The notes beneath the pieces are model-generated. The model worked only from the letters and a program-made list of their open reading frames with translations, ran no database searches and was not told where the DNA came from. Made by a program: the position numbers and the translations under genes. 64,000 nucleotides of DNA from Leptospira levettii (GTDB lineage Bacteria > Spirochaetota > Leptospiria > Leptospirales > Leptospiraceae), in contig NZ_NPDM01000002.1 in the NCBI RefSeq assembly GCF_002812085.1, forward strand, positions 682,001-746,000, read 5' to 3'. This document shows positions 30,068-39,593 of this stretch, piece after piece; the stretch's first letter is position 1; each line of letters begins with the position of its first letter.

Positions 30068-31537
30068 TTATACCTGGAATTTGGATTGGATAAAATTGAG
30101 AGCCATAGTAAAGATTTTTGAAAATTCTTTTTTATGGGCATCGCCATTCACTCGTGACAAAATACCACGTAACAAAGTTTGCACTTGTTGGTAGTTTGGA
30201 ACTTCATAAAACGATTTTTGGATATGAGGCCATGCCATTTTGACAATCTGCATAAATTCAGGACTACCTTTTTTGAACTCCTGAATCATTCTATCTAACG
30301 TAAGTTTCACGATCTGGAAATTTTTGATTTTTTTAACAATGCCTTTAAGGACATCGGGTTTTAGTTCTGATTTTGAACTCATCATTTGGAAAAGTGAATT
30401 CCAATCAACAACCTCATTTTTTTGTTCTTTTAGGACTTGGGTTCGTAATGATACAACTGCTTTATCAAACTCAGATAGGGTTCTTAACCAATTTTGATAA
30501 CCTACTTGGTCACCTTTAGTTTGATAGGTGGTAATGGTTTGCACGAGGTCCATAAATTCTTTTACAGAATAATTTCCCAATCGTATTAAATTTAAGTCAA
30601 CTGGAGGAGGAGCAGGTGTCTCTTCTTCGTATTCAATTCCTAAATCATCAGAAAAATCATCGTGTTCTTCCGAATGAGTTTCGTTTGTTTGACTCGATTC
30701 TGAATCTGATGAATCATCAAATTCAAGATCTTCTATTTCATATTCTTCGTTTGTTTTGGCAGAATTGCCATTTGTATTGGATTCTAAGTGAGGAGTGTCT
30801 GTTACTTCTGGACCGATTTTTACCTCTAACCTTTCCCCTGTTAAAACGTCACTGAAGGTTTCGGCGATTTCCTGTAAGATGGATTTTTCTTTTTCAGGAA
30901 TCAATGATTGTTTTTTTGCGATGGGAGTGGGAGGTGCATTGGCAACCGCCAGTGCTTCCGTTAAGGATACTGGTTCTTTTTCCGATTCCGAACCTGATGG
31001 AATTGATAATGCCGCTTTTGCCGATGCAGCCATAAGACCTTGTGGTTCAATGATCTCACCCGTTAAAGGATTTTCTAAAACCATCAAAATCCCTTTTTGA
31101 GCAAAAACAAAATCTGTGGGATGAGTAAAATGTAATCCTTCTACAATTTCTTCGGCAATGGAAGAAAAACTAGGAACTGGAGCATTTTTCATTTTTTCCA
31201 ATTCTTGGGTTTTCAGTTTTTCTTGTACTTTGTTTAGGACTTCTATAAAATTCGAATTGAGATATGCTGATACTTCTTCTTTGGAGACACCTAACAACGT
31301 CGCAAACTGTGGGAGGTGTTCAAAAAATTGATCCGTTTTTTTGATGTTCCCCGTCATGTAGGATTTGATTTGTTTGGCGACTTCTTCCACTTTTGCGGGA
31401 TCCATCTTTTTGGCTTTTAAGAGGCGTTTGAAAATATCAATATGGGCATGGAAATAGGACAAAAATTCCCCATACGCGGTGAATTCATATTCCCCTTGTC
31501 CTTTTTTCTCTAAGACTTTTTTGCTAGTTTCTGCCAT
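30068..31537 (-). CDS. Hypothetical acidic protein, probably cytoplasmic
   Basis: This 489-residue protein has no signal or membrane segment. It has a helical N-terminal part (~1-160), a low-complexity acidic linker (~205-300, e.g. EEYEIEDLEFDDSSDSESSQ) and a helical C-terminal part (~305-489). The linker composition and the two folded ends suggest a scaffold or regulatory protein. I do not recognise the family; similar proteins probably exist in other leptospires, but that needs a search. First gene of the three-gene unit; its 5' end is divergent from a small lipoprotein gene at 31632. Confidence 0.65.
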   Translation of the reverse strand: MAETSKKVLEKKGQGEYEFTAYGEFLSYFHAHIDIFKRLLKAKKMDPAKVEEVAKQIKSYMTGNIKKTDQFFEHLPQFATLLGVSKEEVSAYLNSNFIEVLNKVQEKLKTQELEKMKNAPVPSFSSIAEEIVEGLHFTHPTDFVFAQKGILMVLENPLTGEIIEPQGLMAASAKAALSIPSGSESEKEPVSLTEALAVANAPPTPIAKKQSLIPEKEKSILQEIAETFSDVLTGERLEVKIGPEVTDTPHLESNTNGNSAKTNEEYEIEDLEFDDSSDSESSQTNETHSEEHDDFSDDLGIEYEEETPAPPPVDLNLIRLGNYSVKEFMDLVQTITTYQTKGDQVGYQNWLRTLSEFDKAVVSLRTQVLKEQKNEVVDWNSLFQMMSSKSELKPDVLKGIVKKIKNFQIVKLTLDRMIQEFKKGSPEFMQIVKMAWPHIQKSFYEVPNYQQVQTLLRGILSRVNGDAHKKEFSKIFTMALNFIQSKFQV

Positions 31538-31631
31538 AATGGAATCTCATCCAAAACATAGGAAAAGAAACAAGGGTCAAGATTTTTACGAACCGATTGA
31601 CGAAATGCAAGCAGAGAGGAGTCTATACGAT

Positions 31632-31901
31632 ATGAAACGTTTTTTTTTACTGGTGACACTTGGATTTGTCGTGTTCTTTTCTACATCTTGCCAAAAACGA
31701 CAAGATAAAACTCTGGAAAGAAACTTATTCACATTCATCGTTTCCTGCACTGGGGGTAGTCTTACTGCATGTAATGCTGATTGTGCAGCCAAATACCCAA
31801 ACATCACTGGTGACAATTATCCGACTGCTTCTACCTGTTTCAGCAATTGTTCCACCAATTGTAGTTTGTCAGCGACCTTACTCCTCTTAACCAACAAATA
31901 A
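31632..31901 (+). CDS. Small Cys-rich lipoprotein
   Basis: This 89-residue protein has a signal peptide and lipobox (VVFFSTSC, Cys ~20). The mature part has seven more Cys in a short space (SCTGG, ACNADC, TCFSNC, NCS), so it is likely disulfide-bonded in the periplasm. It ends with a leucine run (LLLLTNK). The start ATG at 31632 has AGGAG upstream; a longer reading from 31479 overlaps the divergent gene and was rejected. No known family. Confidence 0.65.
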   Translation: MKRFFLLVTLGFVVFFSTSCQKRQDKTLERNLFTFIVSCTGGSLTACNADCAAKYPNITGDNYPTASTCFSNCSTNCSLSATLLLLTNK

Positions 31902-31908
31902 ACTGGCC

Positions 31909-32586
31909 TTACGTGCCATAGACCAAAAAACTTGCGGCAACAATCCCGCAAGTTTCCGTCCTAAGGACACCGCCAGGTAAAGTCAATTTCGGAATCTGAT
32001 TGTGTTCCATCCACGTTTCTTCTTCCTCATGGAAACCACCTTCTGGTCCGATCACAGGAATTTTGTTTACCAAACCGGACAATTCGAACGGTTTTTGTCC
32101 AAAAGGATGGAAGACCACCAAACTTTCTTTATGTGCTTCCATCCAATTCTTTGCTGTTTCAATCGATAGTTTTAAGATTTCAGTCTGTTTGGATTGTGCT
32201 GCCGCTTCCTTTACAATCTTTTCAGCTCGTTCCAAATTAAATTCTTTGCGGATGGAATGACGAAACACTAAAAATACCACTTCATTCAGTCCAATCTCAG
32301 TCACCTTCTGTAAGAAAAAATCCAAACGATTTCCTTTTGGTAAAGCGATGGCAATTTTTTTTCGATCGGCTTTAGGAGGAACAAATGTTTCTCTTTGGAA
32401 CTTTAGTTCCTTCGAATGGGGAGTGATTAGGTAATCATACAATCCACCCTGCCCATCCCGAATTTGAATGATGGTGGCTTCACTACCTAAACGAAGTGCA
32501 CGAAGGTGATTCACTTCTTCCTTCGTTAATTCAATTTTGTCTTTTTTTTGGAATGGAATGCGAAATAGGATGAGACCCGGTTCCAA
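31909..32586 (-). CDS. rsmE: 16S rRNA m3U1498 methyltransferase
   Basis: This 225-residue SPOUT-class enzyme methylates N3 of U1498 in 16S rRNA. The N-terminal PUA-like part contains NHLRALRLGSEATI; the SPOUT knot shows ALPKGNRLDFFLQKVTEIG, IGPEGGF and LPGGVLRTETCGIVA, the S-adenosylmethionine-binding loops. Length is typical (E. coli 243). It starts three bases after the LolA-like gene and ends a guaB operon. Confidence 0.93.
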   Translation of the reverse strand: MEPGLILFRIPFQKKDKIELTKEEVNHLRALRLGSEATIIQIRDGQGGLYDYLITPHSKELKFQRETFVPPKADRKKIAIALPKGNRLDFFLQKVTEIGLNEVVFLVFRHSIRKEFNLERAEKIVKEAAAQSKQTEILKLSIETAKNWMEAHKESLVVFHPFGQKPFELSGLVNKIPVIGPEGGFHEEEETWMEHNQIPKLTLPGGVLRTETCGIVAASFLVYGT

Positions 32587-32589
32587 TGA

Positions 32590-33360
32590 TTATCTACTTA
32601 AATTATCTACATTAAAGAGAGAAGCGTCTGGGTTTACAGTTTTGTCCACTTCTTGGATTTCCCAAACCGTGATACTACCTGTATTCAAATCTAACATTTC
32701 CAAACGAGAAGCTTTTTGTACATCTTCCACTTTTCCCGTTGCGTCTTTGATTTTGACAGGTCCATATTTTAAGTTTAATGTTTTAAATAAAATACCATCA
32801 CGGTCATGAAAGTCAACGCGGTAAGGTTTTAAATCTTTTTTACCAACGAGTAACACCAGTTTTTTGTAGAAATATGGTAAAATTGGTTTGAGAGAAACTC
32901 TGTAATACATCTCTCCGCCAATTTCCAAATCACCATTCACAAGTGGGTTGTAATTAGCCTGATAGGAATATCCAGACAAATCTACATAAAAAAATCCAGT
33001 TCCCATTAGGGATTCGTATTTTTCGTCATCTGTTTTTCGAAACAGTTTGGCACTGAGAACATTGAAGAAAAATACATTTTCCCCTTCATCCTTTGTTAGC
33101 AGTTTGGATTCGAGGCCTCGCCCTTTTCTGTCAAAAAGAAGCAAAGCGTCTTCCCCATTAAAAAATCGATTGATTCTCCATGTTTCCGATGTTCCGTTCC
33201 TACGAATGAGAACATAGGTTCCTTTCACAAGGCCCTTTCCATAATCCATTTCTCGGTCAAGCCTCGCGAGTAATTCTTGGGCCGATAAACTAGTGTCAGG
33301 TGCTTGGGCCTCGAGAGATACAAAAGAAATCAAAAATAATAAATACCAAAGTTTTCGCAT
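32590..33360 (-). CDS. Outer-membrane lipoprotein-sorting (LolA-like) protein
   Basis: This 256-residue exported protein has a signal peptide (MRKLWYLLFLISFVSLEAQA) and a LolA/LppX-like half-barrel: AQELLARLDREMDYGKG, GTYVLIRRNG, then MGTGFFYVDLSGYSYQANY. This matches the larger 'outer membrane lipoprotein-sorting protein' family rather than true LolA. The role is presumably carrying a lipidated or lipid cargo across the periplasm. It starts nine bases after guaB and ends three before rsmE. Confidence 0.8.
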   Translation of the reverse strand: MRKLWYLLFLISFVSLEAQAPDTSLSAQELLARLDREMDYGKGLVKGTYVLIRRNGTSETWRINRFFNGEDALLLFDRKGRGLESKLLTKDEGENVFFFNVLSAKLFRKTDDEKYESLMGTGFFYVDLSGYSYQANYNPLVNGDLEIGGEMYYRVSLKPILPYFYKKLVLLVGKKDLKPYRVDFHDRDGILFKTLNLKYGPVKIKDATGKVEDVQKASRLEMLDLNTGSITVWEIQEVDKTVNPDASLFNVDNLSR

Positions 33361-33369
33361 GTGATTTCT

Positions 33370-34896
33370 TTATTCAGCTCTCATTGAAGGTTTTGTATAG
33401 GAATACAATCCATGCACACTACCTTGTGCTTGGGCTGATTCTGTCCTACGTTCAAAACGAAGTTGTCCTGCACGTAATGCCTTATGAAGGTCAGGAATAT
33501 TTCGGTATCCCATGTCTTGGAAACTTTGTCTGAGACCTTGAACTAGGTAAGGGATTAGATTTAAAACAGATCCTTTGTCCACAACATAACCAGAAACACC
33601 TTGTGCGACTTTGATTTTTTGGGATTCAGAGAAATACCGTTTGTCTCCACCTTTGTTCATCGCTTCTAAACTTGCCATTCCTCTATATTTCTTTAGACGA
33701 ATCCCATTCTCATAAAAATACTCACCAGGTGCTTCTTTTGTTCCTGCAAACATAGAACCCATCATACACATGGATGCACCAATTGCGAGAGCATTGGCGA
33801 TATCACCAATGTTTGAAATACCACCATCTGCGATCACAGGAACCCCGTGAGCTTGTGCATACTCTGCAGTTTTAAATACAGCAGTTGCTTGTGCACGTCC
33901 CACTGCCATTGTATCTTGTGTGATACAAATAGAACCAGGTCCCATACCAATGCGAAGACCATCCGCACCAGCTGCAATGAGGTTTGCCGCTTGTGCTTTT
34001 GTGACAACGTTTCCACCAATCACATCAGTATTTGGGAAATTGGATTTAATCCATTGGATCATTTCCATTTGGTAACTTGAGTTTCCTTGAGCGGAATCTA
34101 TAATGATTGCATCCACTCCCACTTCTGCAAGAGCTGCCATCCTGTCACGTGACTCTGGTAAGGTGGAAAGTGCAGCACCCACTCTTAATCTTTTTTGATC
34201 GTCTTTTGAGGATTGAGGGAATTCTTTATTTTTTTTCAGGTCACTGCGGCAAATGAGAGCTACAAGTTTCCCTTGTTTGTCAACAATTGGCAGTTTTCCT
34301 TTTTTACTTGTACGAAGGATGTCATTTGCTTCTCGTAAGCTGATTCCCACATTTGCGGTGATGAGCTCCGTAGTCATCACCTTCCCTAATTTGATGTCGC
34401 GATCTCTTTCAAAATCTACATCACGGTTGGTAACAATACCAACTAACTTGGTTCTTGCGGTGCCATCTTCCGTAATTGGGATTCCACTGAATCCATATTT
34501 TTCTTTCACAGCATCTAAATCAGCAAGTGTGTGTTCAGGAGAGAGTAAAATTGGATCTTTGATAAAACCATTTTCAAATCGTTTTACCTTACGCACTAAC
34601 TCCACTTGTTCTTCAATTGTATTATTATAATGAATGATTCCAATTCCACCCATGAGTGCCTGCGCAATTGCCATTTCTGACTCTGTGACAGTGTCCATAG
34701 GAGAACTCATAAGAGGTCTTTTGAGTGTAATATTTTTAGAAAGTTTTGTTTCGAGATCAACATCGCTTGGATTGAAGTCTATATACCCAGGTAGTACTAA
34801 AAAATCTCGATACGTGAGTCCCATGTTGACCGAGAAGAGCTCTTGTCCACTGACTCCATCGAGAAGCTCAGATCCTGGTAGGGGGTGATTTGACAT
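33370..34896 (-). CDS. guaB: IMP dehydrogenase, eukaryote-like type
   Basis: This 508-residue enzyme oxidises IMP to XMP, the committed step of GTP synthesis. A (beta/alpha)8 barrel is interrupted by two CBS domains (~residues 112-235). The catalytic loop is [16 protein letters not shown] with Cys 324; the flap and C-terminus contain [30 protein letters not shown] and GSVHGLYSY. These segments, and SKKGKLPIV plus DLKKNKEFP in the CBS region, follow animal IMPDH much more closely than the E. coli pattern (GSICTTR and different C-terminus). All catalytic residues are present. First gene of an operon with the LolA-like gene and rsmE; divergent from the DUF1577 gene. Confidence 0.97.
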   Translation of the reverse strand: MSNHPLPGSELLDGVSGQELFSVNMGLTYRDFLVLPGYIDFNPSDVDLETKLSKNITLKRPLMSSPMDTVTESEMAIAQALMGGIGIIHYNNTIEEQVELVRKVKRFENGFIKDPILLSPEHTLADLDAVKEKYGFSGIPITEDGTARTKLVGIVTNRDVDFERDRDIKLGKVMTTELITANVGISLREANDILRTSKKGKLPIVDKQGKLVALICRSDLKKNKEFPQSSKDDQKRLRVGAALSTLPESRDRMAALAEVGVDAIIIDSAQGNSSYQMEMIQWIKSNFPNTDVIGGNVVTKAQAANLIAAGADGLRIGMGPGSICITQDTMAVGRAQATAVFKTAEYAQAHGVPVIADGGISNIGDIANALAIGASMCMMGSMFAGTKEAPGEYFYENGIRLKKYRGMASLEAMNKGGDKRYFSESQKIKVAQGVSGYVVDKGSVLNLIPYLVQGLRQSFQDMGYRNIPDLHKALRAGQLRFERRTESAQAQGSVHGLYSYTKPSMRAE

Positions 34897-34993
34897 AATT
34901 ATCCTTCCTTTTTCTACTTTAGGTAAGAAAACTCTAAGTGCAAGAGAATTTCAGGAGAAAATTGACCGATAATAGTGAGTACCACGACCTTTT

Positions 34994-36151
34994 ATGGAAA
35001 CAGTAGAAAGAAACAAACGTTCCTTGGATGTTTTTTCCGACACGGAAAAAAAACTGCATGTTTTGACCAAATTTCTATTAAATCAGGAATTAAACCTGAA
35101 GGACGATATCCATTCGGGAGAAATTTGTTACCTCAAAAAAGTGTCTCAAGACGGGAACAAAGTTCTTGTGAGCGTAAGGCCAACCATCACCCTTTCTGTG
35201 GGTCAAAAAATCACTCTCTACAAAATCCTTGGCCGTTACCTCCACTTAGAATGTACTGTGGAACAAGATAAAGGTGAATCTCAATACATCCTGCATTTGA
35301 ACAAAATTGCCATTGCTAAAAAGGATAGAGAAAGTTCGAGGATTCCTGTCCCTCCTGGATCCGCTTGGATTACCAATGTGGTGTCCAGTAAGGCAAAAAT
35401 TGAAACTGATATGTTTCATGTTCCTACGGCAGTGAAAGTCAACTTCCAAGACTATGAAACCAAACTGAAAAATTCAGTGGATTTTATCAAAATTTCCACA
35501 TTTAATTCCCGTGAAGATGGTGAAATCATACGCCTCATCAAAAAAACAAAAAAAGGATTACTTCTCGAAGATGTCAACAATCGGGAATGTTATGAAACTT
35601 CACCTAACGAAGATTTTATAGTTTTTGCTGACGAAATTGAAGAAGATATCAATAAAGAAATCAACAATCGTCGTAATTTAAAAATCAAATCGGAACTCAT
35701 TCTACCGATTTTGTATTTAAACGATGAAGAAGAATCCATTCCCATCGGATACATCCACATGCAAAGTAAAACTGAAAACTTTGATCTCTTAAAAGCAATG
35801 GAGATGAAAACTTTGTGTTTTGAAATGGTGGATCGAATTCGTCATTCGAATATGATCAAATCAGATGGTAAGTTTCCAGTGATTGATATTTCAGAAGGTG
35901 GATTAAAAGTGATTGTAGACCACCCAGATCTCATCCAAAGCCTTCCCAAACTCACTGGTTTTCAGTTTGATATTTTCTTTAAGATGCAATCCCCTCTCAC
36001 TGCTTTTGGACAGATCAAAACGATCACTAAAAATGAAGAAGGCCACCTAACAGTGGGTCTTGCAATTGCAGGGCATTCCTCACGTGCAGGTGAGAAAAAA
36101 CGATTCTTAGAAAACGTAGAATTTTTCCGAAAACAACTCCAGAAAAACTAA
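34994..36151 (+). CDS. DUF1577-like protein with PilZ-like C-terminus
   Basis: This 385-residue soluble protein resembles the DUF1577 family known mainly from leptospires. The N-terminal half is mixed alpha/beta, and the C-terminal part contains FPVIDISEGGLKVIVDHPD, a PilZ-type core. The usual RxxxR of c-di-GMP-binding PilZ domains may be supplied by RRNLKI upstream, but this is uncertain. No signal peptide. Expressed alone, divergent from guaB. A link to c-di-GMP signalling is plausible since an EAL protein lies nearby, but unproven. Confidence 0.7.
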   Translation: METVERNKRSLDVFSDTEKKLHVLTKFLLNQELNLKDDIHSGEICYLKKVSQDGNKVLVSVRPTITLSVGQKITLYKILGRYLHLECTVEQDKGESQYILHLNKIAIAKKDRESSRIPVPPGSAWITNVVSSKAKIETDMFHVPTAVKVNFQDYETKLKNSVDFIKISTFNSREDGEIIRLIKKTKKGLLLEDVNNRECYETSPNEDFIVFADEIEEDINKEINNRRNLKIKSELILPILYLNDEEESIPIGYIHMQSKTENFDLLKAMEMKTLCFEMVDRIRHSNMIKSDGKFPVIDISEGGLKVIVDHPDLIQSLPKLTGFQFDIFFKMQSPLTAFGQIKTITKNEEGHLTVGLAIAGHSSRAGEKKRFLENVEFFRKQLQKN

Positions 36152-36179
36152 GCACTTGGGATTGCAGAATAGGATCGGT

Positions 36180-38093
36180 TTATAATTCTCCGTAACCCAA
36201 TACTTCCATTGACCATTTTTCTTCCCAGTTTCTACTTGTGAACGTGATTGCCTCTGGGTCCAATTGTTTTAACAATTCCCAATCTTTCGTTGTGATTGTT
36301 TCACCTGAAACCAAATAAAAAAACGAATCTTCAGGATCTAATTTGGAAATGGTTTCCGGATGTATCCTTTCATAAACCAAAAAGGATTCTTCTCCAGTGA
36401 ATGAATCCCTCCAATTCCAGAATGAATCTTTTCCTTCTGGGAACACAAAAACCAATCGGTGTTGTAAATTTTCACCTCGGTATTCTAAGGTTTTTGCCAA
36501 ATAGGAATTTCGTTTGGAATGGAGTAAGTTCTCTAAACTTGAGATTTCATTTAGTTTTGGAACTTCTAATAACGGGATCACAAAATCGATGGTACAAAAT
36601 GGTTCTGCTTCTATTTTTTTTTCGATGACATCCATAATTTCCAATCGATCTTTCGAAAGGGAATCGGTATGGAACCAAACACTTTGGTGCCTTGTCCCAC
36701 GTTCTATGGTTTCAGAAAAATACGATGTAGATTGTTTTTTGTCTTTTGGATACCAGTCAAATCGATCATTTTTGTCTGGTGCCACATCACATAAAAATGG
36801 CCTCGGAAATTCATCTAACCTTCGTTCCAATAAATCTTCTGCAAAATATACGGAATCACGTAAAGCTTCTGGGGTAAAGCTTGGTGTTTGGATGATCCGA
36901 TAAGGAGGTGTTGGCATATAAACGAGGCCTTCTTTAGCTGCATCTTTACGCATACTTGTGCCAGGCAATACAGAAAGTGGGAAGGCTTGTACCCATTCAC
37001 CTAATCCATGTTCCAAGAAAAAATGAATCCCTCTTTCGACATCATCTGGAGTATCACCAGGAAGACCAATGATCAAATCAAGTAGTAGATCAATCCCTTC
37101 CCCTGCCAACATCTTGGCAACTTCTGCTACTTTATGAGGACTACCAAAACGTTTCACACGTTTTAAAGTTTCTTCATTCACAGACTGTAACCCAAGTTCA
37201 ATCCGATTGAACCCAGCTTTTCTTAGTTTGTTGGCAAGTTTTGGAGTCACACCCTCTGATCGAAGTTCTGCGAACATGGTCATTTGGCCATCAGAATTCA
37301 CTTCTGCAATTGCATCTAAAAAAGAATCAAAACCTGGTCTATGATTGAATGTTGGATCTAAAAATACAAGTTCCCGTGCCCCCTTTTCTTTTAAGTTTGA
37401 TATCAAGTGGATAGTTTCTTTGATATCAAGTGTCCGAAGGTTTTGGGATGATTTTGGATAAAAACAATATGTACATTGAGACTTACAACCTCTAACGGTT
37501 TCTAAGTAAGTAGACCGTTTTGGATTCACTAACAAATGACCAGTTGTATAAGGTGATGGAAAATCCGTTAATGGAAAGTTAGCTGGCGATGGAATTCCAA
37601 ATGGACTTAAAAAACCATCCTTTTTTCGATAGGCAACATTTTCTACATTCTCTAAAGATTCCTTGTTTAACAAAGCCTTCATCAAACTTCTAAAATTATG
37701 TTCTGCTTCTCCTGAGACTGCAATATCATATCCATCTTCTCCAAGAACATATGGATTGTCTTCGTTGACTTCTGGTCCACCGATTAGGATCTGAATCTCT
37801 GGGTTTCTCTTTTTGACTTCTTTGGCGATATAAAGACTTCGTTCTGTATTCCATAAATACAAAGAGAGTCCCAAAAAATCAGGACCTTCTTTACAGATTC
37901 GATCAATTAAGTCTTTATCCCCCAAAGAGTCTGTGTCTTCAGGCGAAATGACAGAAGGGATTATCCCTTGGATAGGATCTTCTTTGGATTCAAGGCAACT
38001 CGCCAAACTAGCAGCCGCTAGAGGAACATTTCCTGTAGCCGCAAAATAACTCGGTGGAGGAACGGGTAACTGCAAAAACTGGATTTTTGCCAT
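36180..38093 (-). CDS. B12-binding-type radical SAM protein
   Basis: This 637-residue protein has an N-terminal cobalamin-binding-like domain (~1-150, IGGPEVNED and GEAEHNFRSLM) and a radical SAM domain with GCKSQCTYC, Cys 203/207/210, ligating the [4Fe-4S] cluster. The barrel continues through RIELGLQSVNEETLKRV and DLIIGLPGDTPDDV. A C-terminal ~200-residue extension of unknown role follows. The substrate is not predictable from sequence; relatives act in methylthiolation, lipid or cofactor chemistry. The cobalamin-binding His motif (DxHxxG) is not seen, so it may not bind B12. Single-gene unit. Confidence 0.82.
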   Translation of the reverse strand: MAKIQFLQLPVPPPSYFAATGNVPLAAASLASCLESKEDPIQGIIPSVISPEDTDSLGDKDLIDRICKEGPDFLGLSLYLWNTERSLYIAKEVKKRNPEIQILIGGPEVNEDNPYVLGEDGYDIAVSGEAEHNFRSLMKALLNKESLENVENVAYRKKDGFLSPFGIPSPANFPLTDFPSPYTTGHLLVNPKRSTYLETVRGCKSQCTYCFYPKSSQNLRTLDIKETIHLISNLKEKGARELVFLDPTFNHRPGFDSFLDAIAEVNSDGQMTMFAELRSEGVTPKLANKLRKAGFNRIELGLQSVNEETLKRVKRFGSPHKVAEVAKMLAGEGIDLLLDLIIGLPGDTPDDVERGIHFFLEHGLGEWVQAFPLSVLPGTSMRKDAAKEGLVYMPTPPYRIIQTPSFTPEALRDSVYFAEDLLERRLDEFPRPFLCDVAPDKNDRFDWYPKDKKQSTSYFSETIERGTRHQSVWFHTDSLSKDRLEIMDVIEKKIEAEPFCTIDFVIPLLEVPKLNEISSLENLLHSKRNSYLAKTLEYRGENLQHRLVFVFPEGKDSFWNWRDSFTGEESFLVYERIHPETISKLDPEDSFFYLVSGETITTKDWELLKQLDPEAITFTSRNWEEKWSMEVLGYGEL

Positions 38094-38137
38094 ATCTCTA
38101 ACCAGTTTTCATGTTCCGATTGGTTCGGCAAAAACTT

Positions 38138-39409
38138 TCAGCTGCGAGACACGATTACATCGATAAATAAAATCAAATTCTCGGACAAGTTTCTAGCAAA
38201 TGTCCGTAACATCATCCGTTCCGAAATGTCATGGTACATTTGAGAGAGAGTCCATGCGTCTCGGCTCGTTTTGGATTTATGTAAATGTTCAAAAAAATAA
38301 GGCCGAAACGACCAGTTTTTTCCAAGGATGGAATAATCAGGTTTCATTTCTCCCGTTTCCGACCTTGCATAATTGGGAGAAACTTGGAAACCCATATGGT
38401 TCGTAATGTACATCCGAAAAAAGTCCCCATCACCAAAGACGGATGTGGAAAAATCCTCTTTCCATTCCCAAATCCCATCTTCTTCCCCAAACCCCATCAC
38501 AATTTCAGAAAGTTTATTTTTCCAAATGGTTTCCCATTCAATTTGATGGTTCATCTCTTTTTGTTTTCTTGCATGAAAGTATTCCAAAGAAGATTGCATT
38601 TCCGATCTGTATTCAAACCGACCAGAAAAATTCATCTCTGGTTTTGCAAAGTAATACCCTTGGATGTACCTGGCTCCGTAATTCAAAGCATTGTACAATT
38701 CATCTTCTGATTCAATTCCCTCAAATAACAGGCTACTACCGAGAGACTCACCTAATTTTGATAAGTTGAGTAATATCTCTTTAAAATTTCTTGAAAATGT
38801 AGATCTGCGTAACATCTGTAAATCCACTTTGATGATCTCAGGGTGAAATAAACCGATTCGATCTAAATTACTTGCCTCAGAACCCGCATCATCTACGGCG
38901 ATGGAAAATCCTTCCTTTCTATACAAATTCAGAACAGGTTTTAAGAGTTCCAAATTATGGGGAAAACGTTCTTCGGTAATTTCAATCACGATCCTAGAAG
39001 GATCAAGTTCCACTTCTCTCACCATTCGAATGGTTTGAGGTAAGGTTGTTTCCAAATTAAGGAGAGCATGGTACAAAATGTTCGGTGATATGTTTAAAAA
39101 GAGTTTGGTTTCCGGAGGTGCTTCTTTTGCAAATTTCTGTAAGGCAGAAAATCGAATTTCTTCATCCACCTGTTTTTTCAGAAAAAACAATTCATCATAA
39201 CCCAAGGTATGAGTGAGAAAAAAATCACCTAAACTAAATAAACCTTGGTCTGTGGACAATCGGCCGAGGAGTTCATAACCATAAATTCCAGTCGATTCAG
39301 AGGATAAAATAGGTTGGAAAACGGGTGTGAGTTCTCCACTGGCAAGCCACTCTTTCCACTCGCGAACCAGTTTATGACTTTCACTTTCTATTTGCATAGA
39401 GGGGTACAT
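38138..39409 (-). CDS. EAL-domain protein, putative c-di-GMP phosphodiesterase
   Basis: This ~423-residue cytoplasmic protein has an EAL domain over residues ~15-240. The signature is ELLGR in place of EALLR; the metal and catalytic positions look intact: NISPN, EITEE, VDDAGSEASNLDRI, IKVDL, EGIES and QGYYFAKP. A C-terminal ~160-residue domain follows that resembles the PAS-like domain of YkuI-type proteins. It probably degrades c-di-GMP. The ATG at 39409 has AGGA before it; a TTG at 39436 in frame gives nine extra residues. Single gene. Confidence 0.83.
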   Translation of the reverse strand: MYPSMQIESESHKLVREWKEWLASGELTPVFQPILSSESTGIYGYELLGRLSTDQGLFSLGDFFLTHTLGYDELFFLKKQVDEEIRFSALQKFAKEAPPETKLFLNISPNILYHALLNLETTLPQTIRMVREVELDPSRIVIEITEERFPHNLELLKPVLNLYRKEGFSIAVDDAGSEASNLDRIGLFHPEIIKVDLQMLRRSTFSRNFKEILLNLSKLGESLGSSLLFEGIESEDELYNALNYGARYIQGYYFAKPEMNFSGRFEYRSEMQSSLEYFHARKQKEMNHQIEWETIWKNKLSEIVMGFGEEDGIWEWKEDFSTSVFGDGDFFRMYITNHMGFQVSPNYARSETGEMKPDYSILGKNWSFRPYFFEHLHKSKTSRDAWTLSQMYHDISERMMLRTFARNLSENLILFIDVIVSRS

Positions 39410-39540
39410 ACATTCCTGTTGCAAGAACGGTACCAATGAGCAATGTAGTGAAGATTACTGCATCATGCTTGTTTTTTTAGCATTAGAGAACAAGGATTGT
39501 AAAAATCTGTAATTTTTGTAGAAGTTTTTAGCAAAATGGT

Positions 39541-39575
39541 AAAAAAAAAGCCACCCAAGTCTCCTTGAGTGGCTT
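39541..39575 (-). terminator. Strong intrinsic terminator after the small lipoprotein gene
   Basis: Read on the minus strand, a 12-base stem with one G-T style mismatch (AAGCCACTCAAG ... CTTGGGTGGCTT) and a four-base loop is followed by nine Ts. It lies 18 bases beyond the stop codon of the 56-residue lipoprotein gene. Confidence 0.85.
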
Positions 39576-39593
39576 CCGAACAGAAAGTATCAA

